DNA from: JAFGIT01 sp016929465 [NCBI: Candidatus Coatesbacteria bacterium]
GTDB taxonomy: Bacteria > B130-G9
Assembly: GCA_016929465.1 (NCBI GenBank)
Contig: JAFGIT010000386.1
Location: 1 to 8,416, forward strand
Reading direction: 5' to 3'
DNA: 8,416 bases
The position numbers and the translations under genes are program-made. Under the pieces are notes generated by a model. That model ran no database searches and was not told the origin of the DNA. It was given only the letters and a program-made list of their open reading frames with translations. Shown piece by piece: positions 1 to 6,307 of the stretch (within the stretch, counting starts at the first letter, position 1; each line of letters opens with the position of its first letter).

Positions 1-1
1 G

Positions 2-655
2 CTTATCGGATCATTCTTCTGGTACATCGTTCGCGAGGGCTTCAGGAGCAAGAAGCTGATGCGGGAGCTCGACGAGCACGAGGCGCAGCTCGAGCAGCGT
101 CGGGTAAATCTTCTGAATGGCCTTTTGGGCGCCTTTCTCGGGCTTGCGGGTCATTGCGTGTTCATGTTCCCACTCCATATCGTTCCATCGTCGGTTATAG
201 GTATATTCGTGATCGCCATGGCATGCGCCGCAGCCCGGATGCCGAGGAAGGCATTCGACCTCGTCGGGCCCAAAGAAAAGGGTGCGTTGTTCGACAGGGA
301 GGATTACTACCCGTTCATCATCTCAGTTTTTCTCCTGGGTGGACTCATTGCGTTGCCAACGCTGTGGTCCGAGCCTGATCGAATTGATATGACATACAAG
401 CAGGCGCTTCCGTGGGCACTCGGTGCATGTCTAGTTTTCCTGGCGGGATTCAGGACCAATGGCACAATATCGCTGATCAGAACTGCCCCGGCTGTTCTCG
501 CGATGGCGGCAGTGGTGTGGTTGTTCACGAAAGACAGCGGAATTCCTGTGCAGGCCCTAATCGCATTTGCGGTGTTTGCGATATTTGCGCTTCTGATCTG
601 CGGTTATATTGGCATCGGCCTTGGAAGAGTCATCAAGCGCGAAATGGGGACCTGA
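2..655 (+). CDS. Polytopic membrane protein, 5'-truncated by window edge
   Basis: The reading frame is open from base 2, so the gene begins outside the window; the first in-frame ATG (59) is probably internal. The upstream codons read LIGSFFWYIVREGF, the end of a membrane helix followed by basic residues. A charged, Glu/Arg-rich stretch (HEAQLEQRR) follows, probably a cytoplasmic loop. About six more hydrophobic segments can be seen: NLLNGLLGAFLGLAG, SSVIGIFVIAMACAAA, FIISVFLLGGLIALP, ALGACLVFLAGF, APAVLAMAAVVWLF and the C-terminal ALIAFAVFAIFALLICGYIGIGLG. It is therefore an integral inner-membrane protein with at least seven spans. No catalytic motif is recognised, and I cannot name the family. 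It lies just upstream of, and in line with, a membrane-anchored TPR/jelly-roll protein, which suggests a shared envelope role such as polysaccharide or surface assembly. That role is inference only. Confidence 0.75.
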   Translation, partial: LIGSFFWYIVREGFRSKKLMRELDEHEAQLEQRRVNLLNGLLGAFLGLAGHCVFMFPLHIVPSSVIGIFVIAMACAAARMPRKAFDLVGPKEKGALFDREDYYPFIISVFLLGGLIALPTLWSEPDRIDMTYKQALPWALGACLVFLAGFRTNGTISLIRTAPAVLAMAAVVWLFTKDSGIPVQALIAFAVFAIFALLICGYIGIGLGRVIKREMGT

Positions 656-658
656 TCC

Positions 659-712
659 ATGGCATTCGATAAGAAGGACCTCATTGGATTGGATTTGAGG
701 AATAGACATTGA
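659..712 (+). CDS. Possible 17-codon leader/coupling ORF
   Basis: ATG at 659 lies 3 nt after the stop of the membrane-protein gene, with a GGGGA purine run (646-650) 8 nt upstream. It encodes MAFDKKDLIGLDLRNRH and stops at TGA 710-712, which overlaps the TTG start of the next gene (shared TTGA, 709-712). The arrangement suits termination-reinitiation coupling between the flanking genes. The peptide vaguely recalls the N-termini of aspartate/ornithine carbamoyltransferases (KDLxGLxDL...), so a decayed gene start is an alternative. It may also be chance; there is no direct evidence of translation. Confidence 0.3.
   Translation: MAFDKKDLIGLDLRNRH
697..700 (+). promoter_or_regulatory. Ribosome binding site supporting a TTG start
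   Basis: GAGG at 697-700 is 8 nt upstream of TTG 709. It supports this non-ATG start, which is also needed to include the hydrophobic N-terminal anchor of the protein. The next in-frame ATG (codon 37) would remove that segment. Confidence 0.5.
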
Positions 713-2265
713 AGAGAATTCTCCAGATTGCGGTGATTATCCTTTCTGGTTGGCTCTGTGTCACGGCTGTGAGGCCTTTCTTGACACAGGTCGATCTCGA
801 ATGGGGCAAACGCGGAATGGACCAGGCTGTTCAGATGAGCAATTACGCCCAGAAAAACAAGAAGCCGATAACAGCCGCTCTCAGGGTTCTCAATGAAGCG
901 GAGAAGCGTCTCGAAACCGCGAAGCGAATAACCCTCGGCGACGGACAGGTCTGGCTCTTTCTCGCCCATATCACTAATTTCGAGCTCGAACTGAACAAGG
1001 ATATCTCGAAATCTCGTGAGAAGAGCCTGCAGGAGCAGATAATATCCATAGTGGACGAGGCCCAGAGCTTCTATATCGACAACATGATGTTCCTGCGCCG
1101 GGCTTTAGCCTATGCCAGGCTCAATAAGATGCTAGAGGCCATCAAGGACCTCGAACTGGCGCTATATTACTACTCCACCTGGTCACAGGCCACCAGGCCA
1201 CTGGTATCGATCTACATGCAGGAGGTCACGCGCCAGAATACGAAGGAGCCGGTGAGAATACTGCGGGCAATGGAACGGCTCGCTGACCGTTTTACGGACA
1301 ACTATGACGCGGTGCTTCATCTCGGCAAGATCTACCTGAGCCGGAAGAGGGCGGAAGAGGCTCGGCTGTGCTTCGATGAAGCTGGGCAAAGGAAAGCTGG
1401 AAATGTCGAGATAGGCAAGCTGATTGCCCAGTCATATTTGCAGGAGCAAAATGCGACACAGAGCGTCTGGGAGCTCTGCAAGACGCTCTACTTCTCGAGG
1501 AGTACTAAAAGCAAGGAACTCAATCCCATAATCGGGTCGATAAGACAATTCCTCCGCCAGAATCCCAACAATCCCGACGCCTACTTCATCATGGGCGCTG
1601 TTCAGCAGGACCGCCTGGCGGACTTCAACGCAGCGAAGCGAGACCTGATAAATTCATACAAAGCCCGCAACACCCACTTCGAGACCGTCAAGAGACTCGC
1701 CGAGGTTTCCGAGCGTCTGGGAGAGAAGGAAGAGGCCGCGAAGTGGCGAGGAGTTGCAGACGTGATGCTTGCTCATTCAAAGCCCATCGAGCTCAAGCTC
1801 AAAACGGGCCGGAAGAGAGAAGCGCACTGTCTGTTCGTCGCTAACGCCGATGAGATTCCCGTGGTGATTGGCAAGGTCGAGCCCGACAAGGATGCTTCGA
1901 GCGGGAAGGCCATCAAGCTGAGTAAGAATAATGGTCAATCCGTACCGATCGCTTTGAATTGTCCCCCTCTTCCCGCAGGCGTTTATGAGCTGAGTATCAG
2001 GCTGAAGGTGGATAAGATTCTGGATAGACCTCGGGCAAAACTGGCGAAGATCTGGTTGGACGGAGACAGTGTGTCTCGGCCGGGCTCAATCAGGAAGGCC
2101 AATCAGTTCATATATGCCGGTGATTTCAAAAAGGCGGACGATTACGTCGATTTCACCTTGGAGTTCTACCATCCGGGGCTCGTTGATTATCAGATATGGA
2201 TGGAATATTGGGCTGCCTGCGACATGTCAATCGATCGAGTCACGGTTGGCTTTGTGGAAGATTGA
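709..2265 (+). CDS. Membrane-anchored TPR protein with C-terminal jelly-roll-like domain
   Basis: The 518-residue product starts at TTG. Residues 4-20 (ILQIAVIILSGWLCVTA) form one hydrophobic segment, a signal peptide or anchor, so most of the protein should be periplasmic or extracellular. No good lipobox is seen. Residues about 36-360 are almost entirely helical and resemble tetratricopeptide repeats: 124-156 (FLRRALAYARLNKMLEAIKDLELAL), 199-230 (AVLHLGKIYLSRKRAEEARLCFDEA) and 288-350 (AYFIMGAVQQDRL...LGEKEEAAKW). From about 372 to 516 the character changes to beta strands with ASSGKAIKL, LPAGVYELSIRLKV, KIWLDGDSV, DFTLEFY and a final SIDRVTVGF. This pattern is typical of carbohydrate-binding-module-like beta-sandwiches. 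A scaffold that binds partners through TPRs and a glycan or surface ligand through the C-terminal domain is a reasonable inference. No enzymatic motif is visible. It probably forms an operon with the upstream membrane protein. Confidence 0.8.
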   Translation: MKRILQIAVIILSGWLCVTAVRPFLTQVDLEWGKRGMDQAVQMSNYAQKNKKPITAALRVLNEAEKRLETAKRITLGDGQVWLFLAHITNFELELNKDISKSREKSLQEQIISIVDEAQSFYIDNMMFLRRALAYARLNKMLEAIKDLELALYYYSTWSQATRPLVSIYMQEVTRQNTKEPVRILRAMERLADRFTDNYDAVLHLGKIYLSRKRAEEARLCFDEAGQRKAGNVEIGKLIAQSYLQEQNATQSVWELCKTLYFSRSTKSKELNPIIGSIRQFLRQNPNNPDAYFIMGAVQQDRLADFNAAKRDLINSYKARNTHFETVKRLAEVSERLGEKEEAAKWRGVADVMLAHSKPIELKLKTGRKREAHCLFVANADEIPVVIGKVEPDKDASSGKAIKLSKNNGQSVPIALNCPPLPAGVYELSIRLKVDKILDRPRAKLAKIWLDGDSVSRPGSIRKANQFIYAGDFKKADDYVDFTLEFYHPGLVDYQIWMEYWAACDMSIDRVTVGFVED

Positions 2266-2284
2266 CGTTCGATAGGCCCGTTTT

Positions 2285-2290
2285 GGGAGG
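2285..2290 (+). promoter_or_regulatory. Strong Shine-Dalgarno for the MBL-fold gene
   Basis: GGGAGG at 2285-2290 ends 8 nt before ATG 2299 and fixes that start. The gap from the TPR gene is only 33 nt and shows no promoter, so cotranscription is likely. Confidence 0.65.
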
Positions 2291-2298
2291 ATTTTCGA

Positions 2299-2955
2299 AT
2301 GAAGATCAAATGGCTCGGACATGCAGCTTTTTCGATAACGGCAAGCGATGGGACAGCTATTCTGACAGACCCCTATAGGCCCGGCGCATTCGACGGTGCA
2401 ATCGCCTATGGCCCGATAAAGGACCGCTTCGATATAGCAACGGTAAGCCATAGGCACGCCGATCACGACGGAGTCGATGGACTCGCGGGCAAGCCGACCG
2501 TGATCGACAAGCCCGGTCGAACCGAGGTCAAGGGAATCGAGATCGAGGGAATTCCAACCTTCCATGATAGGGCCGGCGGATCACAGCGGGGCAAGAACGT
2601 GGTCTTCTGCTTTGCCGTGGACGGGATGAAGGTCTGTCACCTGGGTGACCTTGGCCACATCCCGGATGAGGCAACAATCGCCAAGTTGAAGGGCGTCGAT
2701 GTGCTTCTTGCACCCGTCGGAGGGACCTTCACGATCGATGCGGATGAGGCCTGGCAACTGGTCAAGAAGCTCAATCCGAAGGTCGTCATCCCGATGCACT
2801 TCAAGACCTCCAAGATCAGTTTTGACCTTGCAGATATCGAGCGATTCACTGCGGGGAAACCGGACGTCGTCCGCAGCGGCTCCTCAGAGATTGAACTCTC
2901 GAGTAATAGCCTCCCGAAGGGCCCGCAGATCGTAGTGCTCGAGCACGCGCTTTAG
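2299..2955 (+). CDS. MBL-fold metal-dependent hydrolase (Lactamase_B_3 / UlaG-like)
   Basis: The 218-residue protein has the usual length of the short, single-domain metallo-beta-lactamase-fold hydrolases. The N-terminus MKIKWLGHAAFSI, followed by TDPY (23-26), is typical of the group. The metal-site motifs are present in order: SHRHADHD with H51, H53, D55 and H56 (HxHxDH); H89 in FHDRAGG; HLGDLGH with D117; and H167 in PMHFKT. All expected ligands of a dinuclear metal centre are therefore intact and the enzyme should be active. No signal peptide is seen, so it is probably cytoplasmic. In this superfamily a conserved core serves very different substrates (lactones, phosphodiesters, N-acyl lipids), so the substrate cannot be assigned. 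It is the last plus-strand gene before the convergent minus-strand group. Nothing links its chemistry to the two genes before it. Confidence 0.92.
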   Translation: MKIKWLGHAAFSITASDGTAILTDPYRPGAFDGAIAYGPIKDRFDIATVSHRHADHDGVDGLAGKPTVIDKPGRTEVKGIEIEGIPTFHDRAGGSQRGKNVVFCFAVDGMKVCHLGDLGHIPDEATIAKLKGVDVLLAPVGGTFTIDADEAWQLVKKLNPKVVIPMHFKTSKISFDLADIERFTAGKPDVVRSGSSEIELSSNSLPKGPQIVVLEHAL

Positions 2956-3014
2956 CAGATGTGGATTGGGGGAGATTGCCGGGCAACCTCTCAGGCTATC
3001 TCGCGCCTAAGACA
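2956..3014. other. Convergent intergenic gap
   Basis: This gap of 59 nt separates the ends of the converging MBL-fold and beta-helix genes. It holds a short imperfect dyad (TTGCC/GGCAA at 2976-2986, extended by GAGA 2972-2975 with TCTC 2989-2992). No T-run follows on either strand, so a classical intrinsic terminator is not supported. Termination here may be Rho-dependent. Confidence 0.4.
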
Positions 3015-5186
3015 TCATTCGAAGATCGTGAAGTGGAAAAGACTCGGTTCCCCTATGAGCATGAACTGGTCCGGCGTGGTTAGCGCGGCCGCGAAGATAT
3101 AGTCCCCAAGAAAGCTGGGGACCGTTAAACGGAGCATTTCATAGGGCCCGAAATCAAATCCGTCCGGAAGAACCGCGCCAGATATCCAGGAGTGGATGCC
3201 CTGGCTCAGACCTTCGCCGGTAATTGAGATAACGGCGCCATCGGACAAAACGACTGCGACATACACATCAACAGCGATCTCTGGTCCGGAGTTTTGCGTC
3301 TCAATGAATCCGACAAGTGTATCGCCAGGCCGGAATCGACTAGTGTTAAGGAAGCACTCGATCCGAGCGCCTTGGCCAAGCGACGGAGAATAATGATAAC
3401 CCATATCCACAATGCCGGCGTCAGGGATGCCATCCGTCCTCGTGGTCAAAGTATCTAGGCCGACGCCCATTGCGGTCCCATAGCCGGCATCAATGCACGG
3501 GCTATCCTCATCCTGCCCTGCATCCTTGCACGACAAGTAATAGTCGTCGAGAGGACCAGAGGCGAAGAGCGGATTATCCGAGATGTTGCCATCGCCGGTC
3601 CAATCCTGAATGCAGCTGTAAATTAGGATAGCATCTTCGTCGCGGAAAAACTGGCTGCCCTCCTCGCCGGCATGATTACCCCATATGATAGCGCCGCTGA
3701 TGGTACCGCCCCACCAGGCTGAACCGCCACCGCATTCTCCCGCCGAGTTGCCAATAACTGTGCCGTTGCGAATTACGCCATCGCAATAGGAGAACCCACC
3801 GCCGTCATAGCCCGCCCAGTTATCGCGAATCATACAATTGGTTGCCGCTAAATAACAGGAGTATAGGCCGCCACCATAATATCCGGCTGAGTTACCCGCG
3901 ATCTCGCAGCTGCTGATTGTGCAGTCGCACGAAAACAGGCCCCCCCCAGCCCATGCACCGGAATTATCGCTGATTTCACAGCTAGAAATGGTCCCGTCGC
4001 AATCGCATAACCCGCCGCCGCCCTGCCAGTCTGCCGAATTGCCCGTGATCAAGCAGCGGTTGATAACGCCGTAGCAGTCATACAATCCACCACCTTGTAG
4101 ACCGGCTGAATTGGAGATGATAGAGCAATCGACGATAGCGCCATTGAATCTATGCAAACCGCCACCATTCTCTTCCGCCGAATTCCCGCTGATCTCGCAA
4201 TGCCTGATCGTCCCCCAACAGTGGGCTACACCACCACCGTCGAGTTCCACCGAGTTGCCACTAATCCTGCAGTGGCTTATTGTGGAGTAAAGACAAGAGG
4301 CCAGGCCGCCGCCGTGGTAGCCTGCTGAATTGTCGCTGATCGTGCAATGGATCACGGCCCCACAATTATAGATCCCGCCGCCGAATTCCTCTGCCGAGTT
4401 TCCCGAAATCATGCAGTGGCTGACTATCCCGTTGCAGTAATAAAGCCCACCACCACCCCATCGAGCGGCATTATCGCTGATCTCACAATATGTAATTGAG
4501 CCGTCGCAATCGCACAATCCGCCGCCGCTCGATGCAGAGTTGCTCGTTATCAGGCAGTGGTTGATGAGGCCATCGCAATCATATAGCCCGCCACCGTTTC
4601 CCAATCCGACGGAATTTGCGGCAATCACGCAATTGTCAATCAGTCCGTCGCAATAGGCGAGTCCCCCTCCTTCCCATCCTGCTGCATTGCCGGTGATCAC
4701 ACAGCTGCTGATCTTGGCAAGCGTATCGCTTTGAGGCCTGGCCCTCGGTTCCCCACCCAGAATCCCACCGCCATAGCCATACGATGAACTGCCATTCGTG
4801 ATCGTGAATCCCGCCAGCTCGCAGCTCTCATTCTCAGTGCCGTCAAACCTAACCACGCAGCCATTTTGTCCGCCGTCAATAATAGTCGAGGCTACGACGG
4901 CATCGTCCGCAGGCTCCAGCGATCGCAAAGTTATGTTCTTGCCGCAGAAGCGGACGTTCTCGTAGTAGCTGCCGGGGTGGACGACAATCTCATCGCCATT
5001 CGCCGCTGCATCGATCGCTTCCTGGATTGCAGCAAAATCCCCGCTCCCATCCTGTCTAACCTGATATGTTACGGCAAATGTCAGCGACGCAGAAAGCACG
5101 AAACAGCAGAGCACCAGACCGATAATGAGGGTCCGAGCATTCCCAAGAACGTCGGAATTAATCACACCTAATAGCATTTGATTCAT
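3015..5186 (-). CDS. Secreted right-handed beta-helix repeat protein, Cys-rich
   Basis: I chose ATG 5186 (723 residues) because GGGGG lies 7 nt upstream. The frame continues to ATG 5270, but that start would overlap the upstream gene and bury the signal peptide. Residues 19-38 (TLIIGLVLCCFVLSASLTFA) form a signal peptide with likely cleavage before VTYQV. Residues 45-135 (GSGDFAAIQEAIDAAANGDEI, VHPGSYYENV, ITLRS) are a standard beta-helix N-cap. Residues 162-522 hold about 15 tandem coils of 23-25 residues with consensus CxIxxNSAxxxGGGLYxCxGxIxx; the GNSA/GGGL pattern resembles chlamydial Pmp repeats. A tail with SPCIDAGYG and DGIPDAGIVDMGYHY is followed by a C-terminal beta-sandwich-like domain (about 607-723: FRPGDTLVGFIETQNSG, GDYIFAAALTTP). 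It is probably a surface or secreted adhesin-like protein. Catalytic residues of pectate lyases were not recognised, so no enzymatic role is claimed. It is last in the leftward gene group. Confidence 0.85.
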   Translation of the reverse strand: MNQMLLGVINSDVLGNARTLIIGLVLCCFVLSASLTFAVTYQVRQDGSGDFAAIQEAIDAAANGDEIVVHPGSYYENVRFCGKNITLRSLEPADDAVVASTIIDGGQNGCVVRFDGTENESCELAGFTITNGSSSYGYGGGILGGEPRARPQSDTLAKISSCVITGNAAGWEGGGLAYCDGLIDNCVIAANSVGLGNGGGLYDCDGLINHCLITSNSASSGGGLCDCDGSITYCEISDNAARWGGGGLYYCNGIVSHCMISGNSAEEFGGGIYNCGAVIHCTISDNSAGYHGGGLASCLYSTISHCRISGNSVELDGGGVAHCWGTIRHCEISGNSAEENGGGLHRFNGAIVDCSIISNSAGLQGGGLYDCYGVINRCLITGNSADWQGGGGLCDCDGTISSCEISDNSGAWAGGGLFSCDCTISSCEIAGNSAGYYGGGLYSCYLAATNCMIRDNWAGYDGGGFSYCDGVIRNGTVIGNSAGECGGGSAWWGGTISGAIIWGNHAGEEGSQFFRDEDAILIYSCIQDWTGDGNISDNPLFASGPLDDYYLSCKDAGQDEDSPCIDAGYGTAMGVGLDTLTTRTDGIPDAGIVDMGYHYSPSLGQGARIECFLNTSRFRPGDTLVGFIETQNSGPEIAVDVYVAVVLSDGAVISITGEGLSQGIHSWISGAVLPDGFDFGPYEMLRLTVPSFLGDYIFAAALTTPDQFMLIGEPSLFHFTIFE
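3621..4703 (-). repeat. Tandem ~72-bp coding repeats (beta-helix coils)
   Basis: About 15 imperfect direct repeats of 69-75 bp (mostly 72) each encode one beta-helix coil. In 13 of them the coil opens with Cys-x-Ile/Val, with cysteines at residues 162, 186, 211, 234, 258, 281, 306, 330, 354, 378, 403, 427 and 451; the last two coils start with Gly and Ala. A second Cys sits about 17-18 residues later in most coils (after GGGLY). The repeats are diverged at the DNA level, so the array looks old. Confidence 0.85.
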
Positions 5187-5193
5187 CACAATT

Positions 5194-5198
5194 CCCCC
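5194..5198 (-). promoter_or_regulatory. Ribosome binding site deciding the beta-helix start
   Basis: GGGGG (minus strand, 5198-5194) is followed by 7 nt and ATG 5186. The longer candidate start at 5270 has no comparable purine-rich site. Confidence 0.5.
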
Positions 5199-5234
5199 AT
5201 ATTGAATTCCGGATGAAATGAGCTGCTCGAGCAC

Positions 5235-5240
5235 ATTATA
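5235..5240 (-). promoter_or_regulatory. Possible internal promoter (-10 box) for the beta-helix gene
   Basis: A perfect TATAAT on the minus strand (5240-5235) lies just past the stop codon of the CapA-like gene, about 49 nt before the beta-helix start. No convincing -35 box is seen 16-18 nt upstream. It would allow the surface protein to be expressed separately from the upstream genes. Sequence match only. Confidence 0.3.
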
Positions 5241-5242
5241 CA

Positions 5243-6307
5243 TCAATGTTCTGCAGAATAGTCGCCGCATTTAATGAATCCATCTTTGATACTTGGCAGG
5301 TCGCCGAACTCCTTGCTGATCCTGTAGAGATAGTCGAGGACGTGATGGCCAGGGATGGCGAGAGGCTTCGTCAAATCGATGGTCTGCACGGGGATTAATT
5401 CCACCCGCTGGACTTTCCTATCGACTATCGTCGCCCTTGCCAGGATCCCGATGGACCAGGAATATATCGGCATCGGATAGACGAGGTTGCCGATGCTGAA
5501 GAGCACCGGTTTGCCCTCACTCACAGCGATCGGTTGCAGGACGTGTGGGTGGTTGCCAACGACCATGTCTGCTCCGGCGTCGAGCGCCGTCTTTGCCAGG
5601 AGTTTTTGCCTCGATGACGGGACAGTGCTGTCCTGACCACCAAAGTGCAGGTTCACGAAGACCAAGTCTGCCTGGCTCTTCGCTTCTCTCACCACCGACT
5701 CGATTCTCTCGACGTGTGCCCACGCGCAGCCGGGTCGTCTTTCACCGGCCTCAAAGGAAGTCGGATACACGTCGCAAAAGGCAAGGAAGGCCATCTTGAC
5801 GCCCCGCACTTCGAGGACCAGGGGCCTATATGCCGCATCTCGATTCTCACCTGCTCCGACCGGCTTGATACCAAGAGCTCTCACGGCCTTAACGGTGTCG
5901 AGCACCGAATCCTCGTAGTCAGCGATGTGGTTATTGGCCAGAAAGACCACATCGAACCCGGCGTGTGATAGAGTCTTGCCGGATGCCGGCCTCGCCTTCA
6001 GATAGACCGGCTCCTTCAGCCCGGGTGGTGTCGGTTTCGGGGTCTTTTTATTCGATAGGGTAAGAGGTGCTTCCAGGTTTATCGCCGTTACGTCCGCCTT
6101 CTGAAGCAGGTCCCGAATTCCGCCGAAGACGTAGTCTTCCCCGTACTCATCTATTCGCTTCTCGACCTCCTGCACGAGCGCCACATCTCCACCGAATATG
6201 ACGGTTATCGGCTTTCCTTCTTTCGAATTAGAGCCTGTTAAGCCCAAGACAAAGCAGGCGATGGAGCACAGGAGCAGGAGCGAAGTCAGCTGCTCAACCT
6301 GTCGCAT
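5243..6307 (-). CDS. CapA-family (PgsA-type) metallophosphatase-like protein
   Basis: The 354-residue protein carries the CapA motif series in order: FGGD (38-41), NLE (78-80), ANNH (124-127), NLHFGGQ (219-225), GNHPHVLQP (251-259) and FSIGN (270-274). These form the metal site of the calcineurin-like CapA fold. Family members are linked to poly-gamma-glutamate capsule formation, but many homologues lie outside capsule loci with unknown roles. The N-terminus (LTSLLLLCSIACFVLGL, 7-23) is a signal peptide or anchor, placing the domain outside the cytoplasm. Residue C18 is followed by more hydrophobic residues, so it is not a good lipoprotein site. Gln225 occupies the position where the family usually has Glu (HWGxE). 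No capB/capC ligase genes are nearby, so capsule synthesis is not supported here. The start overlaps the end of the radical SAM gene by 14 nt and has a good Shine-Dalgarno, so the two are coupled. Confidence 0.9.
   Translation of the reverse strand: MRQVEQLTSLLLLCSIACFVLGLTGSNSKEGKPITVIFGGDVALVQEVEKRIDEYGEDYVFGGIRDLLQKADVTAINLEAPLTLSNKKTPKPTPPGLKEPVYLKARPASGKTLSHAGFDVVFLANNHIADYEDSVLDTVKAVRALGIKPVGAGENRDAAYRPLVLEVRGVKMAFLAFCDVYPTSFEAGERRPGCAWAHVERIESVVREAKSQADLVFVNLHFGGQDSTVPSSRQKLLAKTALDAGADMVVGNHPHVLQPIAVSEGKPVLFSIGNLVYPMPIYSWSIGILARATIVDRKVQRVELIPVQTIDLTKPLAIPGHHVLDYLYRISKEFGDLPSIKDGFIKCGDYSAEH

Noticed and set aside
2972-2992. Dyad in the convergent gap as an intrinsic terminator
   Set aside because: The stem is short and imperfect and lacks a T-run on both strands.
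3621-4703. Regular ~72-bp repeats as a CRISPR or intergenic satellite
   Set aside because: The repeats lie in one long open frame, keep codon periodicity and encode beta-helix coils; units are diverged and no unique spacers separate identical repeats.
5187-5270. Longer start of the beta-helix gene at 5270
   Set aside because: It would overlap the CapA-like gene by 28 nt, has no good ribosome binding site and places about 46 residues before the signal-peptide core.
6251-6257. Lipoprotein signal (SIAC, C18) in the CapA-like protein
   Set aside because: The -3 residue is Ser rather than an aliphatic one, and the hydrophobic stretch continues past the Cys, so an ordinary signal peptide or anchor fits better.
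5243-6307. Capsule (poly-gamma-glutamate) biosynthesis locus
   Set aside because: Only the CapA-like gene is present; no CapB-type ligase or CapC-type membrane partner lies in the window.
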